Below the pieces are notes generated by a model. It did no database searches. It saw only the letters and a list, made by a program, of their open reading frames with translations, and had not been told where the DNA came from. DNA of 64,000 nt from Flavobacteriales bacterium. GTDB taxonomy: Bacteria; Bacteroidota; Bacteroidia; Flavobacteriales; Flavobacteriaceae. Position 1 is the stretch's first letter; the number at the start of each line of letters is the position of its first letter. The stretch lies in the NCBI GenBank assembly GCA_003331305.1, contig QOQB01000002.1, forward strand, positions 62,001 to 126,000, given 5' to 3'. Shown in pieces: positions 22,469 through 32,411 of this stretch. The position numbers were made by a program, and so were the translations under genes.

Positions 22469-22843
22469 ATGGCACATAAACTTTCTATTTTTCGCGGACT
22501 TCTCACCTTCAAATCCAATATTCAAAAAATTTGGGGTGTACTCATTTTCCTTTCAATTGTAACAGCAGTTGAAGTAGCATTGGGAATAATCAAGCCTGCC
22601 TTTTTACTCACACCCGTGTTTGGCATGAAAGGGTTAAACTGGATTTTCATCATCCTGACAATTGTAAAAGCCTATTACATCGCATGGGACTTTATGCACC
22701 TTCGCGATGAGAAACGAAGCTTTACATCGTCAATAGTATTACCCCTTTTGATCCTTATTCCATACCTTATTTTTATACTGCTCATCGAGGCCGATTATAT
22801 TTACAATGTGATGCTTGACGGATTTGTGAGCTGGAATTTCTGA
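22469..22843 (+). CDS. Cytochrome c oxidase subunit IV-like (prokaryotic COX4 family)
   Basis: Three TM segments, 'MHLRDEKRSF', next to subunit III; start refined to ATG 22469. Confidence 0.8.
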   Translation: MAHKLSIFRGLLTFKSNIQKIWGVLIFLSIVTAVEVALGIIKPAFLLTPVFGMKGLNWIFIILTIVKAYYIAWDFMHLRDEKRSFTSSIVLPLLILIPYLIFILLIEADYIYNVMLDGFVSWNF

Positions 22844-22850
22844 TCGTGTT

Positions 22851-23474
22851 ATGAAAAAATACATCGTTCTAGCTATACTATTTGTTTTTCCGCTAGTGGT
22901 GTATTTATTTTTCGCCTCTGGTGTAAACCGTTTTGCTAAACTTCCTGTACTGACGCAAAACATTGAAGAAATAGGTGAATACAGCGATGCACAATTTAAA
23001 GACCGCATAACAGTTCTTGGGTTTTTTGGTAATGTGTTACAAGACAAAAAGGCATTAGCATTAAACTTAAATCAAAAAATATATAAGCGCTTTTATAGGT
23101 TTACAGATTTTCAATTTCTTATTGCACTCCCACAAGGAACTGAAACACAAGCAGAAAATCTTAAAAACGAACTTGAAGGCACAACAGGCACCGATATGTC
23201 CCGTTGGAATTTTGTTTTTTTGCCACCCGATGATCTTCAATTTATTTTTAGAAGCTTAAACTTACCCTTGTCGCTTGATACGAATTTAGCCAACCCATTT
23301 GTTTTTATTGTTGACAGAAACGGAAATCTTCGCGGCAGAGACGACGATGATTTTTTTGGGTATGATGCGCGTTCTGTTGCGGACATCAACAACAACATGG
23401 TGGACGATGTAAAGGTTATTTTAGCGGAGTACCGATTGGCGTTAAAAAAATATAATCAAGCTAGAAAACCCTAA
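22851..23474 (+). CDS. Sco-like thioredoxin-fold membrane-anchored protein lacking the CxxxC/His copper ligands
   Basis: N-terminal TM; 'RITVLGFFGNVLQDKK' and 'FVFIVDRNGNLRGR' align with the neighbouring Sco1 fold elements. Confidence 0.6.
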   Translation: MKKYIVLAILFVFPLVVYLFFASGVNRFAKLPVLTQNIEEIGEYSDAQFKDRITVLGFFGNVLQDKKALALNLNQKIYKRFYRFTDFQFLIALPQGTETQAENLKNELEGTTGTDMSRWNFVFLPPDDLQFIFRSLNLPLSLDTNLANPFVFIVDRNGNLRGRDDDDFFGYDARSVADINNNMVDDVKVILAEYRLALKKYNQARKP

Positions 23475-23476
23475 GC

Positions 23477-24175
23477 ATGCGTCGTTACTCTTACATTGCT
23501 GTTGCATTTGTTATTTTGGTATTCGGTATCATTTTCATTCCACGGATAATAGACCGTTTTCAGCAATCTAGCTTGGTAGATAGTAATCGTTTGAGTGCTC
23601 CTATGCCGCTTTCGTTTATTGAGCTAAATGGCGAAGCAAAACGTGTTCCAGATTTTGTATTTACCAATCAAGATGAGCGCTTAATTTCTAATGAAGATTA
23701 TTTGGGTAAAGTATATGTGATTGAGTTTTTCTTTACCACCTGCCCAACTATTTGTCCTGTTATGAATGCTAATATGAAACGTTTAGAGGCGGCGTTTGGA
23801 AATAGGGATGATTTTGGCATTGCTTCTTTTACCATTGACCCAGAAAAAGACACCCCCGAACAACTTAAGCGATACGCCGAAAACCTAGGTGTGTTTAGTC
23901 AAAACTGGCATTTCCTCACAGGAAAAGCAGAGACCATTTACGAACTAGCTAATACCGGTTTTAACATCTTTGCTGGCATTAACCCTAATGTTGCGGGCGG
24001 GTTTGAGCATCAAGGGTATTTTGCCTTAGTGGATCAAAATGGCTACCTTCGTTCTAGAACTGATCGATTTGGCAATCCAATTGTCTATTACTTGGGTATT
24101 CCCGAGTCTGAATTAGACATACAAGGGACGGATATGCTACTCGAAGATGTTCTAAAATTGCTAGAAAATGAATAA
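23477..24175 (+). CDS. SCO1/SenC copper chaperone
   Basis: CPTICP copper site (FFFTTCPTICPVMNANM), 'SFTIDPEKDTPEQLKRYAE', and HQGYFALVDQNG. Confidence 0.93.
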   Translation: MRRYSYIAVAFVILVFGIIFIPRIIDRFQQSSLVDSNRLSAPMPLSFIELNGEAKRVPDFVFTNQDERLISNEDYLGKVYVIEFFFTTCPTICPVMNANMKRLEAAFGNRDDFGIASFTIDPEKDTPEQLKRYAENLGVFSQNWHFLTGKAETIYELANTGFNIFAGINPNVAGGFEHQGYFALVDQNGYLRSRTDRFGNPIVYYLGIPESELDIQGTDMLLEDVLKLLENE

Positions 24176-24692
24176 AAAATCGCTTAAAAGGTATAATACC
24201 ATTATCGTTGTTGTTTCTATTGTAATCCCCATTATAGTTTCAGCATTATTTACCGTCCGTATTCCTAATGTCGCACCGCTCAACATGCTTCCTCCCATTT
24301 ATGCCACCATAAATGGAATTACAGCTGTTTTATTGTTGCTTGCCGTTGCACAAATTAAACGTGGTAATCGAAAAAATCACGAAAGGCTGATGAAAATCAA
24401 TATATTTTTATCGCTGCTTTTTTTGGTGATGTATATCGCCTACCACATTACGTCAGACTCGACTCCTTACGGGGGAGAAGGCATTATTAGGTATGTGTAT
24501 TTTTTTATTTTAGTCACGCATATTGTGCTCTCTGTTGCGCTAATTCCGTTGGTGTTATTCACGTACAAACACGCTGCACTTCGTGACTTTAAGGCACACA
24601 CACGGCTGTCAAAAATAACCTTTCCCATATGGCTTTATGTCGCGGTTACTGGGGTGGTTGTTTACCTTATGATTGCTCCTTATTACGGTTAA
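24168..24692 (+). CDS. DUF420 membrane protein
   Basis: Multi-TM, 'NGITAVLLLLAVAQIKRGNRKNHERLMK', His-containing TMs; adjacent to Sco1. Confidence 0.85.
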   Translation: MNKKSLKRYNTIIVVVSIVIPIIVSALFTVRIPNVAPLNMLPPIYATINGITAVLLLLAVAQIKRGNRKNHERLMKINIFLSLLFLVMYIAYHITSDSTPYGGEGIIRYVYFFILVTHIVLSVALIPLVLFTYKHAALRDFKAHTRLSKITFPIWLYVAVTGVVVYLMIAPYYG

Positions 24693-24693
24693 A

Positions 24694-24891
24694 ATGGGTG
24701 CAATTCTCACAGTTATTTTTTCAGCTATTTTGGGATCACAATGCGCCATGTGTCGAGCAGTTTTAGAAACGGGTGCAGATGCCGAAACAGCCAAAAGCCT
24801 CAACGACGGTATTGTTTACTTAATGGTAATTCCATATATCCTTGTAGGCGTAGTTGGCTACGCTGTTTATAGACAGTTCTACAAAAAATAA
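24694..24891 (+). CDS. Small two-TM membrane protein with CxxC motif, function unknown
   Basis: 65 aa; SQCAMCRAVLETG between two TM segments; start refined to ATG 24694. Confidence 0.75.
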   Translation: MGAILTVIFSAILGSQCAMCRAVLETGADAETAKSLNDGIVYLMVIPYILVGVVGYAVYRQFYKK

Positions 24892-24961
24892 TACTTTTGT
24901 AACATATTTATTACTTGTTCGTTATGCAAGTATATCTACTGAGATTGCCTAAAGCCTCCTT

Positions 24962-25666
24962 ATGATAAAAATAAAAGAATTGCATAAGTCCTATACTATG
25001 GGGCAAAACACACTTTATGTATTAAAGGGGATAGACTTTGATGTACGTGAAGGAGAGATGGTTGCGATCATGGGGTCGTCGGGATCTGGCAAATCTACTT
25101 TACTCAATATTTTGGGGATGTTAGATACTGCCGATTCTGGTACGTACATATTAGACAGTAACCCCATTAAAGAACTTGATGAAACCAAAGCCGCCATTTA
25201 CAGGAACAAATTTTTGGGGTTTGTGTTTCAGTCGTTTAATCTAATTTCATATAAGACAGCGTTAGAGAATGTGATGCTCCCGCTGTATTATCAAAAAGTC
25301 AACCGAAAAGAACGGCAAGCACGGGCGCAAAATTTTTTAGAGCAAGTAGGGCTAGGCCCTTGGGCGTCACACCACCCCAACGAACTTTCGGGTGGACAAA
25401 AACAGCGTGTTGCTATCGCTCGAGCTTTGGTATCCGAGCCTAAAGTGCTTCTTGCCGATGAGCCAACAGGGGCCTTAGATTCCAAAACCTCTTATGAGTT
25501 AATGGATGTGCTGCAAAAAATTAACGACACAGGAATTACGCTCCTCATTGTAACACATGAAGAAGATATTGCCAAGATGTGTAAACGAATAGTGCATTTG
25601 CGGGACGGGGTAATTGTTGAAGACAAAAAAGTTAAGCAAGTAAGAGCCAGTTCGTATGTGGAATAG
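24962..25666 (+). CDS. ABC transporter ATPase (LolD/MacB type)
   Basis: Walker [10 protein letters not shown], signature LSGGQKQR, Walker B VLLADEP. Confidence 0.95.
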   Translation: MIKIKELHKSYTMGQNTLYVLKGIDFDVREGEMVAIMGSSGSGKSTLLNILGMLDTADSGTYILDSNPIKELDETKAAIYRNKFLGFVFQSFNLISYKTALENVMLPLYYQKVNRKERQARAQNFLEQVGLGPWASHHPNELSGGQKQRVAIARALVSEPKVLLADEPTGALDSKTSYELMDVLQKINDTGITLLIVTHEEDIAKMCKRIVHLRDGVIVEDKKVKQVRASSYVE

Positions 25667-26885
25667 AGACCGTTGGCAAGAAATGTTTTATACCCTGCGC
25701 AAGAACAAATTGCGCACAACACTATCGGGTTTTACGGTAGCGATGGGGATCTTCATTTTTGTATTGCTTTTTGGTTTTGGTAACGGACTCAAAAACTCGT
25801 TCCAAGAATTTTTTATGGACGATTCTACCAATACGGTTTGGTTGTATCCAGGGCAAACAGAAAAACCCTATCGAGGCTTTAAAGCAAAACGGCGAATTAT
25901 TTTTAAAAATGATGACCTAGTAGATATTCAGCAAAACTTTCCTTTTTTTATCGAGTATTTAACACCACGCATTAGCCGCGGTGCACTTGTAAAAAGAGGT
26001 AAGGAAAGTAATAACTACACGATTAGAGCAGTAGCACCAGGACATCAATATGCCGAAAAGACAATCATCACTAATGGGCGCTATATCAATGAAGCGGATG
26101 TACAAAACAAAACCAAATTTGCTACTATTGGGAGACTAGTTGAAAATGATTTATTTGGAGACAAGCCCTCAATAGGACAACAGATTGATGTGGGGGGGAT
26201 ATCATTCAAAGTAGTAGGCGTATTTAAAGACGATGGCGGCGATAATGAAGAACGCCTTATTTATATTCCGTACACCACAAGGCAACGTCTCGAAAAAAGC
26301 AACGACCGCATAGATCAAATTATCGTAGCATTTCGCCCTGAGCTAGGCTATGCAGGTGCGTTAGCACTAGAAAAGAAGCTAAACGCCTTTATGCGTAAAA
26401 AACACAACATTGCCCCTAACGATCGCAGCGGTATTTATGTGCGTAATGTTGCGGCCGACTTAAAGGAAACACAACAATTTGCTGGTGTACTGCAATGGGT
26501 AGTCTTTTTTATTGGGATTGGTACATTGCTAGCTGGTATTATTGGTATTTCCAACATCATGGTCTTTGTGGTAAAAGAGCGCACCAAGGAGTTGGGCATA
26601 CGCAAGGCGATTGGTGCAACGCCTAAGTCAGTGATAGGAATGATTCTACATGAGTCGGTCTTTATTACCACCATTGCGGGCTACGTTGGTTTGTTGGCAG
26701 GCGTGGGGACGTTATCGCTCATTGGCGATTCGTTAGAAGAGTTTTTTATCATAAATCCATATATAAGCACCAACACTGCCGTTATTGCAACGCTTATTTT
26801 AATTCTTTTTGGCGCAATAGCGGGCTATATTCCTGCCCGACGGGCAGCTAAAATTAAACCCATAATTGCCTTAAGAGACGAATAA
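25656..26885 (+). CDS. ABC transporter permease, MacB/FtsX family (1)
   Basis: N-terminal TM + periplasmic domain + FtsX domain (VKERTKELGIRKAIGATPKSV). Confidence 0.92.
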   Translation: MWNRDRWQEMFYTLRKNKLRTTLSGFTVAMGIFIFVLLFGFGNGLKNSFQEFFMDDSTNTVWLYPGQTEKPYRGFKAKRRIIFKNDDLVDIQQNFPFFIEYLTPRISRGALVKRGKESNNYTIRAVAPGHQYAEKTIITNGRYINEADVQNKTKFATIGRLVENDLFGDKPSIGQQIDVGGISFKVVGVFKDDGGDNEERLIYIPYTTRQRLEKSNDRIDQIIVAFRPELGYAGALALEKKLNAFMRKKHNIAPNDRSGIYVRNVAADLKETQQFAGVLQWVVFFIGIGTLLAGIIGISNIMVFVVKERTKELGIRKAIGATPKSVIGMILHESVFITTIAGYVGLLAGVGTLSLIGDSLEEFFIINPYISTNTAVIATLILILFGAIAGYIPARRAAKIKPIIALRDE

Positions 26886-28153
26886 TGTTTAGAGCGCTTT
26901 TTGATAGAGATACCTGGCAAGAAATTTTTGGTTCAATCCAAAAAAACAAACTGCGTACGTTGATAACCGTAATTGGTGTGTTGTGGGGAATCTTTATTTA
27001 CATCACGCTTTCAGGAGCATCAAAGGGTTTAGACAATGGCTTTGAGCGTCAATTTGAAGAAGTTGCTATTAACTCTCTTTTTGTTTGGGCACAAAACACC
27101 AGTATTCCCTACGATGGATTTCGAACGGGACGCAACATGCAGCTCAAACTTGACGACCAAAGTTACTTAATGCAGCGCGTGCCTCAGCTTCAGTACGTGG
27201 CACCTAGAATTGCAAGGGGTGTTTTTGGAGGGGATGGAGCTTCTGTAAAACGAGGCGGTAAAAGCGGCGCTTATGCCGTGTATGGGGATTTCCCCATATT
27301 GGTAAAAATCGCCTCGAAAGATATTTTTGATGGAGGACGTTTTTTAAATCAGGCAGATATGGATAACCAACGAAAAGTTTGTGTGATTGGTGAACGTACC
27401 CAAACCGAACTTTTTGAAAAGGATGAAGACCCCATTGGAAATTACATTCAGATTGATGAGATGTATTTTCAAGTAGTTGGCATTCATAAATTTTCAGGAG
27501 GCGGTGGATTTGAAAATGATAGCGATATTTTTATTCCCTTCACTACATATAAAAAGGTGTACAACACTGGAGATAATGTTGATTGGTTTGCCATGGCGGC
27601 TTATGACAATGCCGATGTAGTAGCTGTTGAAAAAGACATTAAAGCCGCGCTTAAAGTAAAACACCGCGTGCACCCTGATGATGAATTTGCTTTTGGCAGC
27701 TTCAATTTGGGCGAGGTTTTTAACAGAGTAAAAGGGTTTTCGAGCGGGATGTATTTTCTGTCACTTATTGTGGGTATCGCTACCATTTTAGCAGGGGTTA
27801 TTGGCATTGGAAATATTTTATTGATTTCGGTGCAAGAACGCACTAAAGAGTTAGGTATTCGTCGAGCCTTAGGCGCTACCCCTAGGGAGGTGCGCATGCA
27901 AATTATTATTGAGTCCGTATTTTTAACCCTTATCGCTGGAATTATAGGTATTATTTTAGGCTCTTTTGTGTTGGCAATCATAAACGCTATGACGGCTGAT
28001 AACTCGGGGTTTCCTTATGCGAACCCAACAGTACCTATCAAATTTATTTTAATCGCATTAGGACTCATGGTTGGATTAGGAACACTAATTGGACTTATTC
28101 CTGCACAACGCGCGGTAAGTATCAAACCCATAGACGCATTAAGAGAAGAATAA
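26885..28153 (+). CDS. ABC transporter permease, MacB/FtsX family (2)
   Basis: Same architecture; VQERTKELGIRRALGATPREV. Confidence 0.92.
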   Translation: MFRALFDRDTWQEIFGSIQKNKLRTLITVIGVLWGIFIYITLSGASKGLDNGFERQFEEVAINSLFVWAQNTSIPYDGFRTGRNMQLKLDDQSYLMQRVPQLQYVAPRIARGVFGGDGASVKRGGKSGAYAVYGDFPILVKIASKDIFDGGRFLNQADMDNQRKVCVIGERTQTELFEKDEDPIGNYIQIDEMYFQVVGIHKFSGGGGFENDSDIFIPFTTYKKVYNTGDNVDWFAMAAYDNADVVAVEKDIKAALKVKHRVHPDDEFAFGSFNLGEVFNRVKGFSSGMYFLSLIVGIATILAGVIGIGNILLISVQERTKELGIRRALGATPREVRMQIIIESVFLTLIAGIIGIILGSFVLAIINAMTADNSGFPYANPTVPIKFILIALGLMVGLGTLIGLIPAQRAVSIKPIDALREE

Positions 28154-28171
28154 TAACGAAAAACTATACAA

Positions 28172-29302
28172 ATGAAAAAAGTCACCAAATATATTCTTAT
28201 CACACTACTTGTTTTTGGCGTGCTGTTTTCGGCGGCATACTTTGCTAAAACTAATAGCAAATCGGCTATTACATATAAAACCGAAACATTGTTTAAAACC
28301 ACTATTGAAAAGGAAACAGTGATCACGGGAAAGGTTATACCAGAAGATGAAGTGGAAGTAAAGCCACAAATTGGCGGAATCATTGACCGTATTTTTGTGG
28401 AAGAAGGCGATCAAGTAACTACGGGCGACCTCATCGCACGTATTAAAGTGGTACCCAACGAGCAAAATCTTAACGCAGCTCAAGGGCGCGTAAAAAAGGC
28501 GCAAATTTCCTTTGCCACACGCAAGAAAGATTTTGATCGTAACAAGTCGCTGTACGAGAAGGGTATTATTTCTAATGCTGATTTTATCGCCAATGAGTTG
28601 CTGTTTAATCAGGCAAAACAAGATGTATTAAACGCCGAAAGTGATCTGAAAATTATTAAGGAAGGCTCTATCGGTGGATCTAATGCCGCCAATACCGACA
28701 TTCGAGCTACCGTTCCCGGGACTGTTTTGGAAATCCCTGTTAAGGAAGGTGATCAAGTTATTGAATCCAACAGTTTTAACGCCGGAACAACTATTGCGGC
28801 TATTGCCGATTTAGGCAAGATGATTTTTGAAGGGAAAGTAGATGAAGCAGAAGTGGCATCGTTGCGTGTTGGAATCCCGTTAAAAGTGAGTTTGGGGGCT
28901 ATTGAAGATCAAGAATTAGACGCTACTTTACAATTTATCGCACCAAAAGGCTCCGAAGAACAAGGGGCTGTGCAATTTAAGATTGAAGCGGATATGGTGC
29001 TTAACGATAGCATTTTTGTGCGTGCAGGCTACAGTGCTAATGCTTCAATAGTATTAGATCGCAAAGAAGACGCATTTGCATTGCGTGAAGCACTTATTCA
29101 GTTTGACCGAAAGACACAAGACCCCTTTGTGGAAGTTATGACAGGCGATCAGAAATTTGAACGCCGTGACGTAAAACTTGGTATTTCAGATGGTGTAAAT
29201 GTGGAAGTTCTTAAGGGTGTTTCAGAAGAAGACCAAGTAAAGGTATGGAACCGTACTGAAGAACGTGACGAGGATAACGAAAATGACCAAGACGATGCGT
29301 AG
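28172..29302 (+). CDS. RND/HlyD-type periplasmic adaptor
   Basis: N-terminal TM; biotinyl-lipoyl-like 'VKPQIGGIIDRIFVEEGDQVTTGDLIARI'; coiled-coil hairpin. Confidence 0.93.
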   Translation: MKKVTKYILITLLVFGVLFSAAYFAKTNSKSAITYKTETLFKTTIEKETVITGKVIPEDEVEVKPQIGGIIDRIFVEEGDQVTTGDLIARIKVVPNEQNLNAAQGRVKKAQISFATRKKDFDRNKSLYEKGIISNADFIANELLFNQAKQDVLNAESDLKIIKEGSIGGSNAANTDIRATVPGTVLEIPVKEGDQVIESNSFNAGTTIAAIADLGKMIFEGKVDEAEVASLRVGIPLKVSLGAIEDQELDATLQFIAPKGSEEQGAVQFKIEADMVLNDSIFVRAGYSANASIVLDRKEDAFALREALIQFDRKTQDPFVEVMTGDQKFERRDVKLGISDGVNVEVLKGVSEEDQVKVWNRTEERDEDNENDQDDA

Positions 29303-30722
29303 AATGTTATTACTTTTTGTCACAATACAGCTGTTGTTTGGCTACAGCCAACAAAGCCAACAATCTGTACCCTGGACGTTGGAAGCCGCTGTAGAGCATG
29401 CCGTAAAAAACAACTTGCAAATCAGACAAGCCTATTTGGATGTTATGGATGCCGAAACGTATAAAAGCCAAGCCATTGGAAACTTCTTGCCCTCGTTAAA
29501 CCTTTCGGCAGGGCATTCGTGGAATGTGGGTCTCAATAGGAATCTTACGACCAATACTTTAGAAGATATGACCAATCAATTCTCAAATGGTTCGTTGGAT
29601 ATGGGTGTAAATATCTACAATGGCAAACGAAATGTATACCAATTGCTAAGTGCCAATTTGGGTGTTTTGGCTCGTCAATATCAGTTAGAAGACATGAAAG
29701 AAGACGTGATGCTTTTGGTGGTAAACGGCTATTTGCAAGTCTTGTTCAGTAAAGAAAATCTGGCGGTTCAAAACAACCAGCTATTGGTCGCCAAATCGGA
29801 ACTAGAGCAAACCCAGGCATTAGTAAATGCAGGTGTATTGCCCCAAGGCGAATTGTACGAACTGCAAGCCACACTAGCTACTCAAGAGCAACAAGCGGTT
29901 ACGGCAAATAATGAATACGAAATGGCGCGTATCTCTTTAGCACAACTACTGCTTTTAAAGGATTTTGAAAATTTTTCCATTGCCGATTTTGATTACGACA
30001 TGGTAGCCACGATGATACTCGATAAATCTCCTCAAGAATTATTTGACAAAGCGGTTTCCTCTAGAAACGATATTAGGTTTGCCGAAACTAATGTAGATAT
30101 CGCAGAGACAAATTTAAAAATTGCCAAAGCAGCTTATCAGCCTAGTTTATCGGGATATTACAGCTATAGCTCCCGTCTTTCTTATGCAGACAGATTGGTG
30201 CCAACAGGAGCTGTAAGTCTTGTTGAGTTTGGTACGGTTGCCGAAACAGGACAAGCCGTTGTGATACCACAAGCACAAACCGAAAGCGCTTCACATTTGC
30301 CTATAGGCGATCAGTTAAGACAAAACGACGGGCACAACTTTGGCGTGAGTTTGCGCATCCCTATATTGAATGGGCTTACGGTAAAGAATAATGTGCGTCG
30401 CAATAAAGTCAATGTAGACCGATCTTCAACTGCTTTGACCCAACAGAAACAAGATTTAGAGCGTACCATTTACCAATCATACAACGATGCTAAGGGTGTG
30501 TTGAAAGCCTATGAAGCAGCTCAAAAAACTACCCAGGCGCGAAAAGAAGCCTATCAGTATGCCTTAAATCGATTTAATGCAGGCGCAGCTACTTCGTTGC
30601 AATTTTCACAAGCAAAACAACGGTACGACTCGGCGGTTTCTGCAGAACTTCGCGCGAAGTTTGATGCCATATTCCGAATCAAAATTTTAGAGTTTTATTT
30701 TGGTATTCCGCTAACGCTGTAA
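29283..30722 (+). CDS. TolC-family outer membrane efflux protein
   Basis: Signal peptide, repeated outer-membrane efflux domains; start refined to ATG 29283 (overlaps hlyD). Confidence 0.92.
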   Translation: MTKTMRRMLLLFVTIQLLFGYSQQSQQSVPWTLEAAVEHAVKNNLQIRQAYLDVMDAETYKSQAIGNFLPSLNLSAGHSWNVGLNRNLTTNTLEDMTNQFSNGSLDMGVNIYNGKRNVYQLLSANLGVLARQYQLEDMKEDVMLLVVNGYLQVLFSKENLAVQNNQLLVAKSELEQTQALVNAGVLPQGELYELQATLATQEQQAVTANNEYEMARISLAQLLLLKDFENFSIADFDYDMVATMILDKSPQELFDKAVSSRNDIRFAETNVDIAETNLKIAKAAYQPSLSGYYSYSSRLSYADRLVPTGAVSLVEFGTVAETGQAVVIPQAQTESASHLPIGDQLRQNDGHNFGVSLRIPILNGLTVKNNVRRNKVNVDRSSTALTQQKQDLERTIYQSYNDAKGVLKAYEAAQKTTQARKEAYQYALNRFNAGAATSLQFSQAKQRYDSAVSAELRAKFDAIFRIKILEFYFGIPLTL

Positions 30723-30739
30723 AGTAGTATTTTTGCCAC

Positions 30740-31426
30740 ATGGCAATACTCTTGCATATAGAAACCGCCACCGAGCAATGTTCCGTTGCCCTAACTGACA
30801 ACGCAACACTGTTGACGCAAAAATCCATTTTAGAAGGCGGATTTAAGCACGCAGCTAAACTGCATGTTTTTATTGACGAAATCCTACGAGAAGCCAACAT
30901 CTCACCCTCAGAATTAGATGCTGTTGCTATTAGCGCAGGACCAGGGTCGTTTACAGGACTGCGGATTGGAAGCGTTGCCGCCAAAGGGTTGTGTTTTGCC
31001 TTAGACATCCCCCTAATAGCCTTACCAACTTTGCAACTATTAGCTGCGCCACATTGGCAGAACAGCAAAGTGGTTGCGCTTTTGGACGCACGCCGCGATG
31101 AGGTTTATACTGCAACTTTTGATCTAGGTGGTGAGGAGTTGTCTCCAACGCAAGCCCACATACTTAACGAAACTTCTTTTGCCGACCTTACCCACGAACC
31201 CGTTTGCTTTGTGGGTACAGGTGCCGAAAAAGCAAAAGCCATCTTACCCAAAAACACCAAGTGGCAGTTTCTGCCCACATTCCCAATAGCTACTGCCATG
31301 CCTGCCTTAACAGCTGCAGCATTTAAGAAAAAAGAGTTTACAGACAGCACCATTTTTTCACCTACCTATACTAAATCTGTTCGTATTACACCTTCAAAAA
31401 AAGATGCTTTAGGTAGGGTGGTGTAG
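30740..31426 (+). CDS. tsaB: tRNA t6A biosynthesis protein TsaB
   Basis: 'ILHIETATEQCSVAL', 'VAISAGPGSFTGLRIG'. Confidence 0.95.
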   Translation: MAILLHIETATEQCSVALTDNATLLTQKSILEGGFKHAAKLHVFIDEILREANISPSELDAVAISAGPGSFTGLRIGSVAAKGLCFALDIPLIALPTLQLLAAPHWQNSKVVALLDARRDEVYTATFDLGGEELSPTQAHILNETSFADLTHEPVCFVGTGAEKAKAILPKNTKWQFLPTFPIATAMPALTAAAFKKKEFTDSTIFSPTYTKSVRITPSKKDALGRVV

Positions 31427-31463
31427 TTTTAATGAAATAAACAGCATTACAAAATTTAGCTTT

Positions 31464-32336
31464 CTACCCATTAATAGCCACGACTTGCTCTACTTTGCCG
31501 GGCAGCATTTCGCGCATCATGGTTTCAATCCCATTTTTAAGGGTAAAGGTAGAAGAAGGACAACCGCTACAAGCACCTTGTAGGACCACATGCACTGCCT
31601 TTTCAGATTCATTAAAAGATTGAAACACAATATTTCCACCATCAGAAGCCACGGCAGGCTTGATATATTCATCCAATATGCGGACAATTTCCTGCTCCGT
31701 TTGCGTAAAGTTTGTTTGCGCTTGCTCTGGCGTTTCATTGACAGGGACAAATCCAACTGCTAATATGGGTTTGTCAGCAGCCATATACTCGCGGATAAAG
31801 TTGCGCACTTCTTGCACCACCTCGTCCCATGATGTAATCTCATACTTCGTAACCGACACGAAGTTTTCATCCATATAGACTTCTTTTACAAACGGAAAAT
31901 GAAACAGTGCTTGCGCCAAAGGGGCGTCTTTGGTGGCGTCTATAGAAGTGAATTCCACACTAGCGGGAACCAATTTTTTGTTGGCTACAAATTTCATCAC
32001 AGCTGGATTTGGCGTGCTTTCGGCATACACACTGGCAGGCGTTGTCTTTTTTTCTTTTAAAACAGTTCCGCCATCAGCGAGATACTTTTCAAGTTGATCA
32101 TGTACTTCGTCTTGAACTTCATCCCATTCCACAATGGGAAATCGCTCTAGCGAAAGTTGGGTACTGCTCAACGTAACCGCTTTGACAAACGGTAAATAAA
32201 ATAGTTGTTGCGCCAAGGGCACTTCCGCAGCTTCTGCCACATTGTTAAAGGCATAGGCACGGTCTACCAAAGGCGTATCAGTAGCAAACACAAGCAAATC
32301 GGGGTTGTCAGATGGCAGTATACGAAAACGACTCAT
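31464..32336 (-). CDS. NifU/Nfu-type Fe-S scaffold with two tandem Nfu N-terminal-like domains
   Basis: C-terminal 'ASDGGNIVF...LQGACSGCPSSTFTLKNGIE'; two copies of the 'PLAQ.LF..PFVK.V' Nfu_N motif; start at MSRFRILPS. Confidence 0.9.
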   Translation of the reverse strand: MSRFRILPSDNPDLLVFATDTPLVDRAYAFNNVAEAAEVPLAQQLFYLPFVKAVTLSSTQLSLERFPIVEWDEVQDEVHDQLEKYLADGGTVLKEKKTTPASVYAESTPNPAVMKFVANKKLVPASVEFTSIDATKDAPLAQALFHFPFVKEVYMDENFVSVTKYEITSWDEVVQEVRNFIREYMAADKPILAVGFVPVNETPEQAQTNFTQTEQEIVRILDEYIKPAVASDGGNIVFQSFNESEKAVHVVLQGACSGCPSSTFTLKNGIETMMREMLPGKVEQVVAING

Positions 32337-32411
32337 AAGCTTTTGGTGCAAAAATACACATTCCTGCGTTCAGTCGCTTAGCCAGACCCTCAGATTTTTG
32401 TACTTTGCAGT

